A stretch of 64,000 nt of DNA from UBA6770 sp965660875 (GTDB taxonomy: Bacteria > Bacteroidota > Bacteroidia > Flavobacteriales_G > Salibacteraceae): NCBI GenBank assembly GCA_965660875.1, contig CBFIBQ010000017.1, forward strand, positions 6,373 to 70,372, read 5' to 3'. This document shows, piece after piece, positions 27,901 through 37,397 of the stretch; position 1 is the first letter of the stretch, and each line of letters starts with the position of its first letter. The notes under the pieces are model-generated. The model was not told where the DNA came from. It did not search any database and saw only the letters and a list, made by a program, of their open reading frames with translations. A program made the position numbers and the translations under genes.

Positions 27901-28632
27901 ATGGGAAGTTATAGTAAGTGGATTGCCGGCGGATTAGGCTGGGCATTTGGGGGTCCAATAGGAGGTATTATTGGCTTTGCCGTAGGTAGTATGCTTGACG
28001 GTGCAGCAGAAACGAACAGATTGGGGCCAAAAGGCGGACAATCGGCCACCAGCCCTGGAGACTTTAATATGAGTCTGTTGGTGCTAAGTGCTGCAGTAAT
28101 GAAGGCCAACGGTAAAGTCAAAAAAAGCGAACTGGAATACGTAAAAAAATTCTTGGTGGGCCAATTTGGTGAACGAAACGCACGTGACTTACTGCTGGCA
28201 TTAAGAGACATTCTGGATCGGCCCATACCACTAAGCGATGTTACTGCCCAAATTTCAATGAATATGGCAGCGCCCATGCGTGTGCAGTTGATGCAATATT
28301 TATTTGGAATTGCCCGTGCTGACGGTACTGTGGATACTAATGAATTGGAACTTCTGAAGCGAATTAGTAATGGAATGAACCTTTCCTCTGCCGATTTTAA
28401 TTCACTAAAATCCATGTTTTATGTCGATACTGCTTCGCACTACGACGTATTGAACATAAAAAAAACAGCAACAGATACCGAAGTAAAAAAAGCTTACCGC
28501 AAGTTAGCAGTTGAATACCACCCTGACAAAGTTTCTAACTTAGGAGAAGACTATCAGAAAGCTGCAAAAGAAAAATTCCAAAAGGTTCAAACCGCTTACG
28601 AAGAGATAAAAAAAGAACGCGGAATGAAGTAA
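27901..28632 (+). CDS. TerB-like / J-domain protein (DjlA-like)
   Basis: The 243-residue protein has a Gly-rich hydrophobic N-terminus ('GWAFGGPIGGIIGFAVGSML') likely to insert in or associate with the membrane, a TerB-like helical domain (~55-165), and a C-terminal J domain ('HYDVLNIKKTATDTEVKKAY', HPD motif in 'EYHPDKVS'). The HPD motif means it should stimulate DnaK ATPase activity. The order matches DjlA-like co-chaperones. It lies 14 bases after the TPM gene and close to htpG. Confidence 0.9.
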   Translation: MGSYSKWIAGGLGWAFGGPIGGIIGFAVGSMLDGAAETNRLGPKGGQSATSPGDFNMSLLVLSAAVMKANGKVKKSELEYVKKFLVGQFGERNARDLLLALRDILDRPIPLSDVTAQISMNMAAPMRVQLMQYLFGIARADGTVDTNELELLKRISNGMNLSSADFNSLKSMFYVDTASHYDVLNIKKTATDTEVKKAYRKLAVEYHPDKVSNLGEDYQKAAKEKFQKVQTAYEEIKKERGMK

Positions 28633-28782
28633 TCTAAAATGACACCATTTCTTGTTGAGAAAACCCCTGTGCTAAAACATTAAGTTGGCAATTAAGTAAT
28701 ATTTACTCTACCGAACCTTCAACCAAGAGACGTATTTTTATAAATTCGCAATCCGTATTAAAATTAAAGAAAAACACGATAT

Positions 28783-30171
28783 ATGAACTTTGATCTTATA
28801 GTATTAGGAAGTGGTCCAGGAGGTTATGTTGCTGCCATTCGAGCAGCTCAACTCGGACAAAAAGTTGCCATTGTTGAACGTGAATCCTTAGGTGGCATTT
28901 GCCTTAACTGGGGCTGTATTCCTACAAAAGCTTTATTAAAAAGTGCTCAAGTATTCAGTTACCTAAGTCATGCTGAAGATTTTGGAATCAATATTAAAGA
29001 CGCCAATGCCGATTTTAACGCGGTAGTAAAAAGAAGCCGTGGAGTTGCCGACAAAATGAGTAACGGAATCCAGTTCTTAATGAAAAAGAACAAGATTGAA
29101 GTGATCATGGGCACTGGTAAACTTAAATCTGGCACCGAACTTACGGTAACCGACGATAAAGGCAAAGAGTCTGTTTATTCGGCAAAGAATATCATTTTGG
29201 CTACAGGTGCTCGTTCTAGAGAATTGCCAAACTTGCCTCAAGATGGGAAAAAAATCATCGGTTATAGAGAAGCAATGACTTTACCGAAACAACCTAAGAA
29301 ACTTGTAGTTGTAGGTTCTGGAGCTATAGGTTCTGAGTTTGCTTATTTCTACCAAACAATGGGAACTGAAGTAACTTTGATTGAGTACTTACCAGAAATT
29401 GTTCCTGTTGAAGACGTTGAGGTATCCAAACAATTAGGGCGTTCATTCAAAAAGTCAGGAATGAAAGTTATGACTGGATCTGAAGTGCTCTCCGTAGATA
29501 CAAAAGGTAACGGTTGTAAAGTAAAAGTAAAAACCAAAAAAGGCGAAGAAGTTATCGAATGTGATATCGTGCTTTCTGCTGTTGGAATTGCTACTAATTT
29601 AGAAAAAATCGGTTTAGAAGAAGTTGGAGTTGCTACAGATAAAGGAAAAGTAATGGTAAACGATTATTATCAAACTAACATTCCTACCGTTTGGGCAATT
29701 GGTGATATCGTTCCTGGTCAAGCACTGGCGCATGTTGCCTCTGCTGAAGGAATCACCGCTGTGGAGAAAATGGCAGGGTTAAACCCCGAGCCAATAGATT
29801 ACAACAACATTCCAGGTTGTACCTATTGCTTCCCAGAAGTTGCTTCTGTAGGATATACTGAGAAAGCAGCAAAAGAAGCGGGCTACGAAATTAAAGTGGG
29901 TAAATTCCCATTCTCAGCATCTGGTAAAGCAAGTGCAGCCGGACACAACGAAGGTTTTGTTAAATTAATTTTCGATGCAAAGTACGGTGAACTATTGGGT
30001 GGACACATGATTGGTTATAACGTTACAGAAATGATTGCCGAAATTGTTGCTCTGCGAAAATTAGAAACTACTGGACACGAATTGATTAAAACCGTACACC
30101 CCCACCCTACCATGAGTGAGGCGGTTATGGAAGCTGCAGCTGCGGCTTATGATGAAGTAATTCACGTGTAA
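28783..30171 (+). CDS. lpdA: Dihydrolipoyl dehydrogenase (E3)
   Basis: This is the FAD- and NAD-dependent E3 subunit of pyruvate, 2-oxoglutarate or branched-chain dehydrogenase complexes. The 462-residue protein has the FAD motif 'LGSGPGGYVAA', the redox disulfide in 'GGICLNWGCIPTK' (Cys40, Cys45), the NAD motif 'VVGSGAIGSEFA' and the C-terminal catalytic His/Glu in 'HPHPTMSEAV'. Length is normal. No E1 or E2 gene is nearby, as is usual for a shared E3. Confidence 0.96.
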   Translation: MNFDLIVLGSGPGGYVAAIRAAQLGQKVAIVERESLGGICLNWGCIPTKALLKSAQVFSYLSHAEDFGINIKDANADFNAVVKRSRGVADKMSNGIQFLMKKNKIEVIMGTGKLKSGTELTVTDDKGKESVYSAKNIILATGARSRELPNLPQDGKKIIGYREAMTLPKQPKKLVVVGSGAIGSEFAYFYQTMGTEVTLIEYLPEIVPVEDVEVSKQLGRSFKKSGMKVMTGSEVLSVDTKGNGCKVKVKTKKGEEVIECDIVLSAVGIATNLEKIGLEEVGVATDKGKVMVNDYYQTNIPTVWAIGDIVPGQALAHVASAEGITAVEKMAGLNPEPIDYNNIPGCTYCFPEVASVGYTEKAAKEAGYEIKVGKFPFSASGKASAAGHNEGFVKLIFDAKYGELLGGHMIGYNVTEMIAEIVALRKLETTGHELIKTVHPHPTMSEAVMEAAAAAYDEVIHV

Positions 30172-30181
30172 ATAGAAAAAC

Positions 30182-30231
30182 AACTCACCACAAAAAGCTC
30201 TGTTATCGTTAACGGGGCTTTTTTTTTGCTC
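30182..30231 (+). terminator. Intrinsic terminator after lpdA
   Basis: AAAAAGCTCTGTTA-TCGT-TAACGGGGC followed by nine T forms a 9-bp stem with two G-U pairs, flanked by matching A and T runs, just after the lpdA stop. Confidence 0.85.
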
Positions 30232-30311
30232 AGTTGTTAAGACTTTTAGCAGAATAACCACCAAGAAATGCAACTCATTTTTTACTTTCACCGTCTGAAC
30301 AATAATTATAT

Positions 30312-32255
30312 ATGTGCGGCATAACAGGCGTTGTTTCAACCAATAAAGAAAAATCAATTGAGCTCACACAGCGAATTACTGATGCTACCCAAACATTGGA
30401 AAAAAGAGGTCCTGATGCGGTTGGATATTTTTACGACAATAACCTTGCGCTCGGACATCGCCGATTAGCCATTATAGATACCGAATCAGCAGCAAACCAA
30501 CCTATGCAAGACCCATCAGGCAGATACGTCATTGTATTTAACGGGGAGATATACAATTACAAAGTATACCGCAATATGCTGCAAGAGCAAGGTATTGAAT
30601 TTCAGACCAACTCTGACACTGAAGTGCTGCTACAATTGTATATTCAACAAGGCGTGAAGTGCCTAGAAAAGCTCAATGGTTTCTTTGCTTTCTCCATATA
30701 CGATAAACAAGAAAAATCATTATTTATTGCTAGAGATAGAATTGGAATAAAACCTTTGTTATATACGTTTCAAGAAGACTTTTTTGCTTTTGGTTCTGAG
30801 TTAAAATCACTGCTGCAGTTTCCAATAGAAAAAGAGTTGGATCAGGTTTCATTATTCTCCTACTTGCAGTTAAATTACATACCTGCTCCCCACTCTATTT
30901 TTCATCATGTTCAGAAATTAGAACCCGGAAACTACCTTCTAATTTCCAATATTGACCACATAACGGAAGACGATAAAACCCCAATTCGCTATTACACCAT
31001 TCCCAAAACAGACTTTACACATAAGGATTTAAATCCTATTTCTTACGAAACTGCTCGAACCAACTTTATGGAAATATTGAAAGAGTCGGTAGAAAAAAGA
31101 ATGGTATCTGATGTCCCATTAGGCGCTTTTCTGAGTGGAGGAATTGACAGTTCTGTAATCTGTGCTTTAGCTAGTCGTTATACAGAAAAACTGAAGACCT
31201 TTTCCATAGGATTCGAGAGTCATAAGTTTTTTGATGAAACAGAATACGCTGAAACCGTAGCAAAAAAATTCAAAACAGATCACACCACATTTAGGTTAAC
31301 CAATGAAGATATGTTGGAGCACGTCGAAGAAGCCATTGACTATATTGACGAACCTTTTGCCGATTCCAGCGCCATAAACATGTATATTCTCAGTAAAAAA
31401 ACCAAAGACCACATAAGAGTTGCGCTAAGTGGAGATGGTGCCGATGAGATGTTTGCAGGATACAACAAGCACGCTGCCGAATTTAAAGCAAGAAATCCTG
31501 GTAATTTTGGTAAAATCGCCTCTACTCTAGCACCCATCACTCGGCCTTTGCCAAAAAATAGAGACAGTAAACTTTGGAACGCAAACAGGCAATTGCAGCG
31601 TTTTGCGGAAGGAAGTAAACTCCCTGCTAATCAACGCTATTGGCAATGGGCGACATTCAGAAACGAAGAAACTGCGAATTACTTGATTCGGGAAAGTTAT
31701 CAAGAAAAAATACATCGTTTGTCTGATGGTGCCTATTCCTACAAAAAGCGAAAAGAAAAAATATTAAAAAACATCAGAAAAGAAGGTACCTTAAACGAAG
31801 TGCTTTATACCGATATGAATTTAGTCTTGCCCAATGATATGCTTTTTAAAGTAGACCACATGTCTATGGCCAATGGCTTAGAGGTTAGAACACCATTCTT
31901 AGACCATAATTTAGTGAACTTCGCTTTTGAAATTCCTGTTCAATTCAAGATTAATCAGAGTATTCGCAAAAAAATCGTTCAAGATACCTTCAAAAAGATC
32001 TTGCCAGAAATGCTTTACAACCGCCCCAAGAAAGGCTTTGAAATACCAGTAACCAGTTGGTTAAAAAATGAATTGAATTACCTGATTTCAGGTGAGCTTT
32101 TTGAAAAGGATTTTATCATAGAGCAAGGCATATTTAACTGGACTGGCATTGAGCGTCAATTGAAAAAAATAAACAGCAAAGATGTGGGCAATGCATCTGG
32201 TACGCTGTGGAATTTACTCATATTTCAGCGCTGGTACAAAAACCACATGATGTAA
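30312..32255 (+). CDS. Asparagine synthetase-like amidotransferase, glutamine-hydrolysing
   Basis: The 647-residue protein begins 'MCGITGVV', giving the N-terminal nucleophile Cys2 of class II glutamine amidotransferases. The C-terminal synthetase domain has the PPi loop 'LSGGIDSSVICA' and 'ALSGDGADEMFAGY'. AsnB makes asparagine. Copies leading exopolysaccharide operons are often thought to amidate sugars. Here the gene heads the EPS operon, 12 bases before a glycosyltransferase, so a sugar-modifying role is plausible but inferred. All catalytic motifs look intact. Confidence 0.9.
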   Translation: MCGITGVVSTNKEKSIELTQRITDATQTLEKRGPDAVGYFYDNNLALGHRRLAIIDTESAANQPMQDPSGRYVIVFNGEIYNYKVYRNMLQEQGIEFQTNSDTEVLLQLYIQQGVKCLEKLNGFFAFSIYDKQEKSLFIARDRIGIKPLLYTFQEDFFAFGSELKSLLQFPIEKELDQVSLFSYLQLNYIPAPHSIFHHVQKLEPGNYLLISNIDHITEDDKTPIRYYTIPKTDFTHKDLNPISYETARTNFMEILKESVEKRMVSDVPLGAFLSGGIDSSVICALASRYTEKLKTFSIGFESHKFFDETEYAETVAKKFKTDHTTFRLTNEDMLEHVEEAIDYIDEPFADSSAINMYILSKKTKDHIRVALSGDGADEMFAGYNKHAAEFKARNPGNFGKIASTLAPITRPLPKNRDSKLWNANRQLQRFAEGSKLPANQRYWQWATFRNEETANYLIRESYQEKIHRLSDGAYSYKKRKEKILKNIRKEGTLNEVLYTDMNLVLPNDMLFKVDHMSMANGLEVRTPFLDHNLVNFAFEIPVQFKINQSIRKKIVQDTFKKILPEMLYNRPKKGFEIPVTSWLKNELNYLISGELFEKDFIIEQGIFNWTGIERQLKKINSKDVGNASGTLWNLLIFQRWYKNHMM

Positions 32256-32267
32256 TCAGCGCTTGCT

Positions 32268-33449
32268 ATGCCTAGGATACTCAGAATACTCAATCGGTTT
32301 AATGTAGGAGGGCCCACATATAATGCAACGTACCTCACCAAATACCTTTCTGAAGAGTTTGAAACTCGTTTAATTGGAGGTCAAAAAGACCCCAGTGAGG
32401 CATCTTCTCTTTATATGGCAAGAGCCCTTGGTGTAGAACCAGAAGTGATTCCAGAAATGCGCAGGTCCTTAAACCCACTTCGGGATTACAAGACCTACCG
32501 TAAAATCAAGGAGATTATTCGTGAATTTAAACCCGATATTGTGCATACCCACGCTTCAAAAGCTGGGGCCATAGGTCGGTTAGCTGCAATGTCTTGCAAT
32601 ACACCAGTTATTGTACATACCTTTCACGGACATGTTTTTCACAGTTATTTTAACCCAATTGTGGCTGGAGTTTACAAGGTGATAGAAAAATACTTGGCTA
32701 AAAAATCAAGTGCAATTATCGCCATAAGCCAAATCCAAAAAAATGAATTGGTAAACGAACACAAGATTAGTACTGAGGAGAAAGTAAGGGTCATCCCGCT
32801 GGGCTTTGACCTTGAAAAGTTCGCACAAAATACCGCTGAAAAAAGAAGCAACTTTAGACAGCAATACGAAATAGAAAACGAGGCATTGGTAGTTGGAATC
32901 ATTGGGCGACTGGTTCCGATAAAAAACCATCAACTTTTTATTAAAGCTGCAAATTACATCTTCAAGAATACCAAAAAACGCATCTGTTTCGTGATTATTG
33001 GTGACGGCGAATCGCGAATAGAAATTGAAGACCATTGTGCTTCAGCGGGCCTATCCTTCGGAACTAAAGATTCGAATAAACATCAAGTGATATTTACTTC
33101 GTGGATAAAAGAAATTGATTGGGCATTAGCAGGGCTAGATATTGTATGCCTTACCAGTCTTAATGAAGGAACGCCAGTAAGTTTAATTGAGGCACAAGCC
33201 GCAGAAAAGCCCATTGTGAGTACTGAAGTTGGAGGAATTAAAAATGTAGTTGCCCCCGATACTTCTGCCCTGCTTTCTCCAATCGAAAATGAACAGCTCT
33301 TCTGTGAAAATTTACTTAAAGTTGTGGAAAACGAAAGCCTACGTGAACAATTAGCATCTGCTGGAAAAGACATGGTTTTGGAGCAATTCAGTTACCACAG
33401 GTTGGTGAAACAAACGGAGGAATTGTACCATGAACTATTAAATAGGTAA
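32268..33449 (+). CDS. Glycosyltransferase family 4
   Basis: The 393-residue protein has the GT-B fold of GT4 enzymes: the N-terminal 'RILNRFNVGGPTYNATYLTK', the linker 'PLGFDLEKF', the donor-domain start 'VVGIIGRLVPIKN', and the E-x7-E type 'EGTPVSLIEAQAAEKPIVST' that holds the nucleotide-sugar. It should transfer a sugar during lipid-linked polysaccharide assembly on the cytoplasmic face. The acceptor and donor cannot be told. Confidence 0.93.
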   Translation: MPRILRILNRFNVGGPTYNATYLTKYLSEEFETRLIGGQKDPSEASSLYMARALGVEPEVIPEMRRSLNPLRDYKTYRKIKEIIREFKPDIVHTHASKAGAIGRLAAMSCNTPVIVHTFHGHVFHSYFNPIVAGVYKVIEKYLAKKSSAIIAISQIQKNELVNEHKISTEEKVRVIPLGFDLEKFAQNTAEKRSNFRQQYEIENEALVVGIIGRLVPIKNHQLFIKAANYIFKNTKKRICFVIIGDGESRIEIEDHCASAGLSFGTKDSNKHQVIFTSWIKEIDWALAGLDIVCLTSLNEGTPVSLIEAQAAEKPIVSTEVGGIKNVVAPDTSALLSPIENEQLFCENLLKVVENESLREQLASAGKDMVLEQFSYHRLVKQTEELYHELLNR

Positions 33450-33476
33450 GACTAAACCCTACCCAAGCTAATTATT

Positions 33477-33484
33477 TAACTTTG
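33477..33484 (+). promoter_or_regulatory. Candidate -7 promoter box (TAACTTTG)
   Basis: Exact TAnnTTTG 17 bases before the ATG of the export-protein gene, suggesting an internal promoter within the EPS cluster. No good -33 element is seen. Confidence 0.4.
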
Positions 33485-33501
33485 TAGAGCAAATTTTATA
33501 C

Positions 33502-34296
33502 ATGAAACTATTTCGATTTTTACTGATTGTTTTTGTAGCAGGTACATTTTTTTCCAGCTGTATCAACCAAAGTATAATGCTAAAAACTAAAAAGGACTAC
33601 AACTTCGATGTACCAGACATTGATTCAGTTGATGAAGGCTACACGATTCAGCCAAATGACCTTTTCTTTTTTAGGCTGTATGCAAACGACGGGTTTAAGC
33701 TAATTGATATATCCAATCAAGGTCAAAACGGTGGTATGATGAATATGAATCAGCAAGGTATTGCCATGTTTAGCTACCTTATTGAAACCGACAGTACAGT
33801 GAAATTACCGGTACTAGGCCGTGTTAAAATTGGAGGAAAAACCGTTCGAGAGGCTGAGCTTTTCCTGCAAGAGAAATATGCATATTCTTTTAATGATCCG
33901 TTTGTACAGTTATTCGTTAACAACCGACGTGTATTTGTTTTCCCTGGTGCTGCTGGTGCCGCAACTGTTGTAAGCTTACGGAACAATAACACGACCTTGA
34001 TTGAAGCGTTGGCTTTGGCGGGAGGTTTGTCTGACTTTGGAAAAGCTCAAAAAATAAAATTGATTCGAAAATCAGGTGACCCGACAGATCCGTTGGTTTA
34101 TGAGTTTGATTTAAGTACGATTGAAGGAGTAAAGTATGCCAGTATGGTCGTTCAAACGGAGGATATTATTTATGTGGAACCTAGAAGGAGAATTGCGGCC
34201 AATGTGCTTGCTGAAATAACGCCTTTTGTTAGTCTACTAACTTCCATATTTTTAACCATTACTACCATACAAGCTTTATCATCTATAAATAACTAG
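33502..34296 (+). CDS. Polysaccharide export lipoprotein (Wza/OPX family)
   Basis: The 264-residue protein has a lipoprotein signal ('VFVAGTFFSSCINQ'), a polysaccharide-export domain beginning 'YTIQPNDLFFFRLYA' and an SLBB-like segment ('VVSLRNNNTTLIEALALAGG'). It ends with a hydrophobic stretch ('FVSLLTSIFLTITTI') that may be the membrane-spanning end. It should form the outer-membrane exit for capsule or EPS with the Wzc-like kinase encoded directly after it. Confidence 0.92.
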   Translation: MKLFRFLLIVFVAGTFFSSCINQSIMLKTKKDYNFDVPDIDSVDEGYTIQPNDLFFFRLYANDGFKLIDISNQGQNGGMMNMNQQGIAMFSYLIETDSTVKLPVLGRVKIGGKTVREAELFLQEKYAYSFNDPFVQLFVNNRRVFVFPGAAGAATVVSLRNNNTTLIEALALAGGLSDFGKAQKIKLIRKSGDPTDPLVYEFDLSTIEGVKYASMVVQTEDIIYVEPRRRIAANVLAEITPFVSLLTSIFLTITTIQALSSINN

Positions 34297-36780
34297 ATGT
34301 ATCAAGATACAAGAGAAGAACAGAGCGAAAGTATAGATCTATACAAAGAGCGATTAACCAAGTTCAGTCAAGACTTTGAGCTGGGATTGTTCATACACCT
34401 TGCTCAAAAAAGTTTGATTTGGATTGTTCTCTTTGTAATTATTGCATTATCCAGTGCCTATATTTATCTAAGGTACTCTGAACCCCTTTTTCAAAGTACA
34501 AGCATTCTTCAGCTCAAGGAGTCTAATAAAGCCTCACAGTTACTTGAGCTAGATATCGCAGGAAGCAACAATAATGAGGACATGCTCTCTGACTTAGAAG
34601 TAATTCGTTCAAAGGAGTTTCTTAAAACAATATTTGATAAGCTACCCCTTGACATAAGCTACTACAACGAAGGAGAGCTGCTAAACTTTGAATTGTACAA
34701 ATCATCCCCTTACATCATTAATTACGACGTAAAAGCAGCTGAAGCTTACACCCACAAATACTATATATATTTTCCTAACAAGAAAGAGGTAAATATTTCT
34801 ATTGACGAGCCCATTTCTGAATCCAACTTTAAAACATTTCCCGTTTCAGAGCTCATTGAACTGCCTTATGTGTCGCTGAAAATTAAGGTGCTGGACTTTG
34901 ACATCATCAAACAAGATCAATCCGGTTCTAGAGAGCAAGAAAATGACGTTTTCTTTGTATTAAACAGTCAAAAGAAAATCATTTCAAAGTACAGTAAGAA
35001 CTTATCGATTAAAGTATTAAGTCAAGCTGCAAAATCAATCAGCATTTCCTTTACAGATGCTAACCCCAGAAAAGCTGCCGACCTTGCAAATGCCATTGCC
35101 TCCGGCTTTATCGAATACGATTTGGAACGAAAAATACACAGTTCCACTCAAGTCATTGAATTTATTGACAATCAAATAAGCGAGGTGTATGGTAAACTAA
35201 AAGCTTCTGAAGTATCCATTCAGGAATTCAAATTAACAAATAAAGTTACTGGATCAGAAGAACTTACAGGCTTGTATTTGGATCGACTCGGAAAACTAGA
35301 GGAAGAACTCATCCAACTTCAGTTGGAACAAGAAATTTTAACGGAAGTAAAAAAAGCTGCAACCAGCAAATCAGATTCAATTGAAGTACACGAGCTCATT
35401 CCGCTATTGGCTGGAACTCAGTTTGAGGATAACATCATGGAGCAAATCTCATACTTACAAGAAGTTCAAGTTGAAAAGGAACAAAGCCTATATGAAGTGA
35501 CCGAAGCAAGCGGTCGTGTGCAAAATCTTGAATACCAAGTAAGAATACAAAAGAAGCTATTGATAGAAAGCATACTTTCTATGGAAACTAAACTGGCCAA
35601 TAGAATAGTAAGTCTAAGAAAAAAGGTAAATGAAATTGAATCCACTTTCAGTGGCTTACCTCTTCAAGAACTGAAATATTCGCGATTGAAACGAATATTT
35701 ACCATAAATGAGAAGTTCTATACCTTGTTACTAGAGAAAAAAGCAGAATATGCAATTGCTAAAGCAGGTATAGTACCGGAAAGTGTCATTTTGGAGAAAG
35801 CAGTGCCCGTAAACACCGCCATTTCCCCAAATAAACGATTAGTGTACAGTGTCTTTTTAGTAGTTGCTCTCTTATTATCCATCACATTGGTAATTGTGCG
35901 GTATTTGAGCTACAATCACATTGGTTCCTTAAATGAAATTATAAAAATGACCAATGCCTCTGTCGGTACATTGGGTATAGTACCTAAGGTAAATGAAAAT
36001 ATTCCAGTGAGTCAATTGGTGGTCGATAAACGTCCAAAGTCAGTGTTAGCGGAATCATTTAGAGCACTTAGGACCAATCTACAATTTTTAACGACTGAGT
36101 CTAAAGGATCCAAAATAATTGCCATTACCTCAACAATTTCTGGAGAAGGAAAGACATTTGTAGCGATAAATCTAGGTGGAATCATTGCATTTTCTGGAAG
36201 AAAAGTAATCATATTGGATTTGGACATGCGTAAACCAAAAATACATAAGGGTTTTAGTGTGCAGAACAAAAGAGGTATGTCTACCCTCTTGATTGGAAAA
36301 GATAAAATTGAAGATACCATACAAAGCAGTCAGCAAAATAACCTGGATTTTATTACCGCAGGCCCAGTTCCACCGAACCCTTCGGAACTCATTATTAACG
36401 GGCAACTACCAGTTATTTTGGAAGAGTTAAAGAAAACATACGATACAATTATTATCGATAATCCACCGGTTGGGCTGGTAACTGATGGTATTTATTGCTT
36501 GAAACTTGCAGATTACCCGCTTTATATTTTTCGAGCAGAATACAGTAAGCGGAATTTTGTTCAAATGGTAGATCGTGTGGTAAATGAAAATCAATTAAAC
36601 AATCTAGCAGTTGTATTAAATGGTGTTGAAATAAGAAGTGGACGATACAGCTACAATTACAGTTATGGTTACGGATATGGTTACGGTTACGGCTATGGTT
36701 ATGGCTATGGCGGTTATTACGAAGAACCCGAGGGCACTGAAAAGCGCGAAAGGAACAAAAAGTTTTTCAATAGAAATTAA
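34297..36780 (+). CDS. Wzc-like polysaccharide co-polymerase and tyrosine autokinase
   Basis: The 827-residue inner-membrane protein has a Wzz-type chain-length domain between two helices ('LIWIVLFVIIALSSAYIYL', ~40-62, and 'LVYSVFLVVALLLSITLVI', ~510-535), then a BY-kinase domain with Walker A 'TISGEGKTFVAIN', Walker A' 'VIILDLDMRKP' and Walker B 'TIIIDNPPVG'. The C-terminal tail is a tyrosine cluster with eight YG units, the usual autophosphorylation site. It starts at the base after the stop of the export-protein gene, and the two should form one export machine whose chain length responds to phosphorylation. Confidence 0.94.
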   Translation: MYQDTREEQSESIDLYKERLTKFSQDFELGLFIHLAQKSLIWIVLFVIIALSSAYIYLRYSEPLFQSTSILQLKESNKASQLLELDIAGSNNNEDMLSDLEVIRSKEFLKTIFDKLPLDISYYNEGELLNFELYKSSPYIINYDVKAAEAYTHKYYIYFPNKKEVNISIDEPISESNFKTFPVSELIELPYVSLKIKVLDFDIIKQDQSGSREQENDVFFVLNSQKKIISKYSKNLSIKVLSQAAKSISISFTDANPRKAADLANAIASGFIEYDLERKIHSSTQVIEFIDNQISEVYGKLKASEVSIQEFKLTNKVTGSEELTGLYLDRLGKLEEELIQLQLEQEILTEVKKAATSKSDSIEVHELIPLLAGTQFEDNIMEQISYLQEVQVEKEQSLYEVTEASGRVQNLEYQVRIQKKLLIESILSMETKLANRIVSLRKKVNEIESTFSGLPLQELKYSRLKRIFTINEKFYTLLLEKKAEYAIAKAGIVPESVILEKAVPVNTAISPNKRLVYSVFLVVALLLSITLVIVRYLSYNHIGSLNEIIKMTNASVGTLGIVPKVNENIPVSQLVVDKRPKSVLAESFRALRTNLQFLTTESKGSKIIAITSTISGEGKTFVAINLGGIIAFSGRKVIILDLDMRKPKIHKGFSVQNKRGMSTLLIGKDKIEDTIQSSQQNNLDFITAGPVPPNPSELIINGQLPVILEELKKTYDTIIIDNPPVGLVTDGIYCLKLADYPLYIFRAEYSKRNFVQMVDRVVNENQLNNLAVVLNGVEIRSGRYSYNYSYGYGYGYGYGYGYGYGGYYEEPEGTEKRERNKKFFNRN
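36664..36711 (+). repeat. Hexanucleotide repeat encoding (YG)8
   Basis: Eight TAYGGN units in the tyrosine-kinase gene encode alternating Tyr-Gly. Changes in unit number keep the frame and would alter the number of tyrosines. Confidence 0.85.
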
Positions 36781-36783
36781 GAA

Positions 36784-37338
36784 ATGGAAATAATTCAAGA
36801 ACCCCTTCCCGGACTGTACGTCTTAAAGCCTAACGTTTTTGAGGATAAAAGAGGCTATTTCTATGAATCTTACAATAAGGAGGTATTTCATAAGCTGGGA
36901 ATAGATTGTGAGTTCATGCAAGATAATCAATCCCTATCGGTGGATAAAGGTGTACTCAGGGGCTTACATTTTCAGGCTCCCCCTTTTGCTCAAGCCAAGC
37001 TTATTCGTGCAGTGTTAGGGTCTGTATTCGACATTGTGGTTGATATACGTAAAGGTTCACCTACCTATGGACAGCAGTTTGGACTGGTACTTTCAGACAA
37101 AAACAAACTCAATATGTTTGTTCCTCAGGGATTCGCGCACGGATTTGTTACGCTTGAGGCAAATACCCTGTTCAATTATAAGTGCTCAAATGTTTACAAT
37201 AAGGCTTCAGAAGGTGGAATATTATGGAGCGACCCCGATTTGAATATTGATTGGAATGTAACCGAACCAATACTATCGGAAAAAGACACACAAAACCCTA
37301 AATTTTCAGATTTTGAATCTCCATTTGTGTATAAATAG
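36784..37338 (+). CDS. rfbC: dTDP-4-dehydrorhamnose 3,5-epimerase
   Basis: The 184-residue cupin-fold enzyme epimerises dTDP-4-keto-6-deoxyglucose at C3 and C5 on the route to dTDP-rhamnose. Visible are 'GVLRGLHFQAPPFAQ' with the catalytic His, 'QGFAHGFVTLE', and the C-terminal 'ILWSDPDLNIDWNV'. Length is normal. rfbA, rfbB and rfbD are not in the window, so the rest of the pathway must lie elsewhere. The gene starts 3 bases after the kinase stop. Confidence 0.94.
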   Translation: MEIIQEPLPGLYVLKPNVFEDKRGYFYESYNKEVFHKLGIDCEFMQDNQSLSVDKGVLRGLHFQAPPFAQAKLIRAVLGSVFDIVVDIRKGSPTYGQQFGLVLSDKNKLNMFVPQGFAHGFVTLEANTLFNYKCSNVYNKASEGGILWSDPDLNIDWNVTEPILSEKDTQNPKFSDFESPFVYK

Positions 37339-37397
37339 TTTACGGAGTAACACGAAATCGAAACAGCTCTTAAGCTCTTTTAGGTAGTTTTGAAAAG

